A stretch of 8,137 nucleotides of DNA, from positions 1 through 8,137 of the forward strand of contig DAKU01000129.1 in assembly GCA_002508425.1 (NCBI GenBank), read 5' to 3'. Shown here one piece after another: positions 6,520-8,137 of the stretch (position 1 is its first letter; the number at the start of each line of letters is the position of its first letter). Origin of the DNA: Methanosarcinaceae archaeon UBA470. Its GTDB lineage: Archaea > Halobacteriota > Methanosarcinia > Methanosarcinales > Methanosarcinaceae. Under the pieces are notes generated by a model. It was not told the DNA's origin. It saw only the letters and a program-made list of their open reading frames with translations, and did not search any database. The position numbers were made by a program, and so were the translations under genes.

Positions 6520-6665
6520 TATTGGCACGAATAATATTCTAGTTTTAGTAAACAAGATAATGTACAAATATTCCCGATATACTGAATCACTAGCAGAAAG
6601 TCAGGTCTTACTGTACACAGATAATTGTATGAGATTGTATGAAATCCTTCCAAGGAGTTGTTCAA

Positions 6666-7352
6666 GTGAATTCTTCAGGAACTACTGTCAAAAGAAGTAA
6701 AATGAACTTAATAATAGTAGGAGTTGTAGTATTAATATTAATACTACTTACAACTGTAGCTGCAAGTGGACTAGTAAATATTCCGATATTGACTCATGTG
6801 CTTGGTACAGATGAAGCAAAAGATTTGGGTGTTGAAGTTGATCCGGTCCTTTTTGATCAAATGGTAGAAGAAAATGGTATAACCCTTAAATCCCCGATTT
6901 CCGAATACCAGCTTACAAGCAACATTCAATATTCTGACCCAGCTCCCATGGATATCACACTTTCCAGTTCTCAATTGAGCTCATACCTACAGGCCACTAA
7001 CAATGAAGGAGCTATCAAACAGATACAGGTCAAATTAGGCGACAATAACGAAGCAGAAATGTCAGCTTATGTAGATCTGAAAGATTATGGATATGACTTC
7101 AAAGGACCAGTATATGTTTCTGGACGTTTTGAGAAGTCTAGTGATTCTACTATTAGCATAGATATATATGAATCAAAAGTGGGTATGCTGCCTATGCCAG
7201 ATGGAAGTGCTGATAAAGGTGAGCAAGCTTTTGAGGACCTAATCAATTTAAATCTTGCAAAGATGTCGGGGCTGAATATAGAAACTCTTGAGATTCAAGA
7301 TGGTCAGCTTCACTTTGAGGGAGATTTTCCCAAAACTATGGAAGTTGTGTAA
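6666..7352 (+). CDS. Membrane-anchored extracytoplasmic protein of unknown function
   Basis: I do not recognise a family with confidence. I choose the GTG at 6666 (228 residues) because AAGGAG lies eight bases upstream, while the in-frame ATG at 6639 (237 residues) has no ribosome site; an ATG at 6702 is a third possibility. Residues 9-12 are basic (KRSK) and ~15-34 form one hydrophobic segment, giving an N-in anchor with the bulk outside the membrane. The outer part (~90-228) is rich in short beta-prone stretches with an alternating pattern: ITLSSSQLSSYL (97-108), QVKLGDNNEAEMSAYVDL (121-138), and GPVYVSGRF followed by YESKVGMLPMPDG (168-180). The pattern recalls small lipid-binding-like anchored proteins of the YpmS type, but this is a faint resemblance only. 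It stands alone, with its own promoter upstream and an inverted repeat after the stop. Presence as a gene is secure, function unknown. Confidence 0.85.
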   Translation: MNSSGTTVKRSKMNLIIVGVVVLILILLTTVAASGLVNIPILTHVLGTDEAKDLGVEVDPVLFDQMVEENGITLKSPISEYQLTSNIQYSDPAPMDITLSSSQLSSYLQATNNEGAIKQIQVKLGDNNEAEMSAYVDLKDYGYDFKGPVYVSGRFEKSSDSTISIDIYESKVGMLPMPDGSADKGEQAFEDLINLNLAKMSGLNIETLEIQDGQLHFEGDFPKTMEVV

Positions 7353-7377
7353 TTAAGGCAATACAAATTATGGAATG

Positions 7378-7409
7378 CTGGCCTATTCTTGACATAGGAT
7401 TTAGGCCAG
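7378..7409 (+). terminator. 8-bp inverted repeat between the membrane-protein gene and pdaD
   Basis: CTGGCCTA (7378-7385) pairs perfectly with TAGGCCAG (7402-7409) around a 16-base loop. A competing inner stem CCTAT/ATAGG (7382-7386 and 7394-7398) is mutually exclusive with it. It lies 25 bases after the stop and is followed by ATATATTTT, so it may end the upstream transcript. Because it abuts the pdaD TATA box, it could equally be a DNA-binding dyad. Confidence 0.4.
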
Positions 7410-7418
7410 ATATATTTT
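7410..7418 (+). promoter_or_regulatory. TATA box, candidate pdaD promoter
   Basis: ATATATTTT followed by AAAT is a reasonable archaeal TATA region. Transcription would start near 7438-7444, giving a leader of about 70 nt before the ATG at 7514. A second AT run at 7485-7494 lies only ~20 bases before the ATG and would give a nearly leaderless message. Confidence 0.35.
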
Positions 7419-7428
7419 AAATCTCTTA

Positions 7429-7444
7429 ATCTCATAAATGAGAT
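7429..7444. promoter_or_regulatory. Perfect 7+7 dyad at the predicted pdaD transcription start
   Basis: ATCTCAT-AA-ATGAGAT is a perfect palindromic pair of seven-base half-sites with a two-base centre. It lies 11 to 26 bases after the TATA box, over the expected start site, where archaeal repressors commonly bind. The regulator is unknown. Confidence 0.4.
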
Positions 7445-7513
7445 GTTTCAAAATCGCATTCCAGTCATGGAAAATAGAAAGACTTAATATATTTGGTTGT
7501 GTTTGAAGTGAGT

Positions 7514-8062
7514 ATGATACCAACAAAAGCTTTTATGGTCAAAGGCGCTGGTGTTCATAAAGACAAACTCGCATCTTTCGAATTGGCCTTAAGGAATGCA
7601 GGTATTGAGAAATATAATCTCGTATCTGTTTCAAGTATATTACCTCCTAATTGCAAAATCGTAAAAAAGGAAGAAGGTCTTCCAGAACTAAAGCCAGGAG
7701 CTATAGTACACTGTGTTCTTGCAAAGAATCAGACAAATGAACCTCAACGTCTGATGGCTGCTGCAATTGGTACTGCCATCCCCGTGGATGCAAAGGAACA
7801 ATATGGATACATTTCAGAACATCATTCCTTTGGAGAAGATGAAATTACCGCGGGCGAATATGCAGAAGATCTTGCTGCAACTATGCTAGCAACTACATTG
7901 GGTATTGAGTTTAATGTAGAGTCTGCATGGCACGAGCGTGAACAGGTTTACAAAGCAAGCGGTCATATTTTTGACTCACTCCACATCTGTCAGTGTGCAA
8001 AAGGCGATAATGACGGAAAATGGACTACAATAGTGGCGGCAATGGTATTTATCATACCATAA
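7514..8062 (+). CDS. pdaD: Pyruvoyl-dependent arginine decarboxylase
   Basis: The enzyme converts arginine to agmatine and CO2; in archaea agmatine feeds polyamine synthesis and agmatidine modification of tRNA-Ile2. From the ATG at 7514 the proenzyme has 182 residues, a little longer than the 165-residue Methanocaldococcus jannaschii enzyme. Key signatures are present: the self-cleavage site in LVSVSSILPP, where cleavage between Ser40 and Ser41 would make a ~40-residue beta chain and a ~142-residue alpha chain with an N-terminal pyruvoyl; NAGI (28-31) just before it; and Glu102 in GYISEHHS, aligning with the catalytic Glu109 of the M. jannaschii protein. I prefer ATG 7514 because GAAGTGA sits just upstream and the protein then begins MIPTKAF. 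An in-frame TTG at 7493 would add seven residues without a good ribosome site. It appears monocistronic, with no functional tie to the methanol genes. Confidence 0.95.
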   Translation: MIPTKAFMVKGAGVHKDKLASFELALRNAGIEKYNLVSVSSILPPNCKIVKKEEGLPELKPGAIVHCVLAKNQTNEPQRLMAAAIGTAIPVDAKEQYGYISEHHSFGEDEITAGEYAEDLAATMLATTLGIEFNVESAWHEREQVYKASGHIFDSLHICQCAKGDNDGKWTTIVAAMVFIIP

Positions 8063-8118
8063 CTGTCCTTTTTGAATTCTCTAATATAAGTACTATTGAT
8101 TGTTCTTTTTTTTCTTAT
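8063..8118 (+). terminator. T-rich terminator tracts after pdaD
   Basis: CCTTTTT starts six bases after the pdaD stop and a run of eight T (GTTCTTTTTTTTC) lies at about 8101-8113. Oligo-T stretches on the coding strand are the usual archaeal termination signal. No hairpin is needed or seen. Confidence 0.45.
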
Positions 8119-8137
8119 TCTGCTGCTCGATCTCTGG
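8093..8137 (-). CDS. Possible C-terminal tail of a convergent gene entering from the right
   Basis: Read on the minus strand from the window edge, one frame gives PEIEQQNKKKKNNQ then TAG at 8093-8095. A lysine- and glutamine-rich charged tail is a plausible protein end, and a convergent gene would fit. The stretch is only 14 codons and the lysines come from an A-rich run, so it may be non-coding. Confidence 0.2.
   Translation of the reverse strand, partial: PEIEQQNKKKKNNQ

Larger units (their letters stand above)
6219..6665. promoter_or_regulatory. 447-bp divergent promoter region between sensor and membrane-protein genes
   Basis: This region must drive the sensor-mtaC2 operon leftward and the membrane-protein gene rightward. 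It contains TTTATATA at 6512-6519 in the plus direction, minus-strand TATA-like runs at 6402-6409 and 6515-6523, the second copy of the 13-bp motif (6445-6457), a near-perfect dyad ATTAAATAC/GTATTAAT (6312-6320 and 6327-6334), and an 11-codon minus-strand frame starting at 6433 with a GAAGGAAG ribosome-like sequence. No convincing larger gene was found. Confidence 0.6.

Noticed and set aside
6771..6974. 67-residue minus-strand frame inside the membrane-protein gene
   Set aside because: Antisense to a better-supported gene with a ribosome site and a membrane anchor.

Overview
The window comes from a methylotrophic methanogenic archaeon, almost certainly a member of the Methanosarcinaceae (Methanosarcina, Methanolobus or Methanococcoides type). 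The main evidence is an mtaC-mtaB pair, the methanol:corrinoid methyltransferase system, with Zn-ligand residues at the positions known from Methanosarcina barkeri MtaB. A pyruvoyl-type arginine decarboxylase, archaeal TATA boxes and GGTG-type ribosome binding sites agree. I cannot fix the genus from sequence alone.

Layout. The left two thirds is read on the minus strand. From right to left it holds a 915-residue soluble sensor made of six PAS domains and one GAF domain with no kinase or DNA-binding output (3471-6218), a second, stand-alone MtaC paralogue (2667-3431), a 637-bp AT-rich non-coding region (2030-2666), the canonical mtaC (1265-2029), and the start of mtaB (1-1250, cut by the window edge). 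A 447-bp divergent promoter region (6219-6665) separates this from two plus-strand genes: a membrane-anchored protein of unknown function (6666-7352) and pdaD, pyruvoyl-dependent arginine decarboxylase (7514-8062). The last 75 bases hold T-rich terminator-like tracts and possibly the tail of a convergent gene.

How the genes work together. MtaB moves the methyl group of methanol to the Co(I) corrinoid of MtaC, and a separate MtaA (not in this window) passes it to coenzyme M. The second MtaC has no mtaB partner. It sits 39 bp behind the PAS/GAF sensor gene, apparently in the same transcript. By my count it is about 66% identical to MtaC1 and keeps every corrinoid-binding motif, but differs at a few otherwise conserved positions. 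The most interesting reading is that sensor plus orphan MtaC form a signalling module reporting methanol, corrinoid methylation or redox state to the methanol operon. A 13-bp sequence, GGTAGATTGGATC on the minus strand, occurs exactly in the mtaC1 leader and again upstream of the sensor gene. That fits co-regulation, but the functional link is inference.

The mtaC1 leader also carries two compact predicted hairpins between the best TATA box and the start codon. The pdaD promoter has a perfect 7+7 dyad over its predicted transcription start. No CRISPR array, tRNA, rRNA or insertion sequence was seen.
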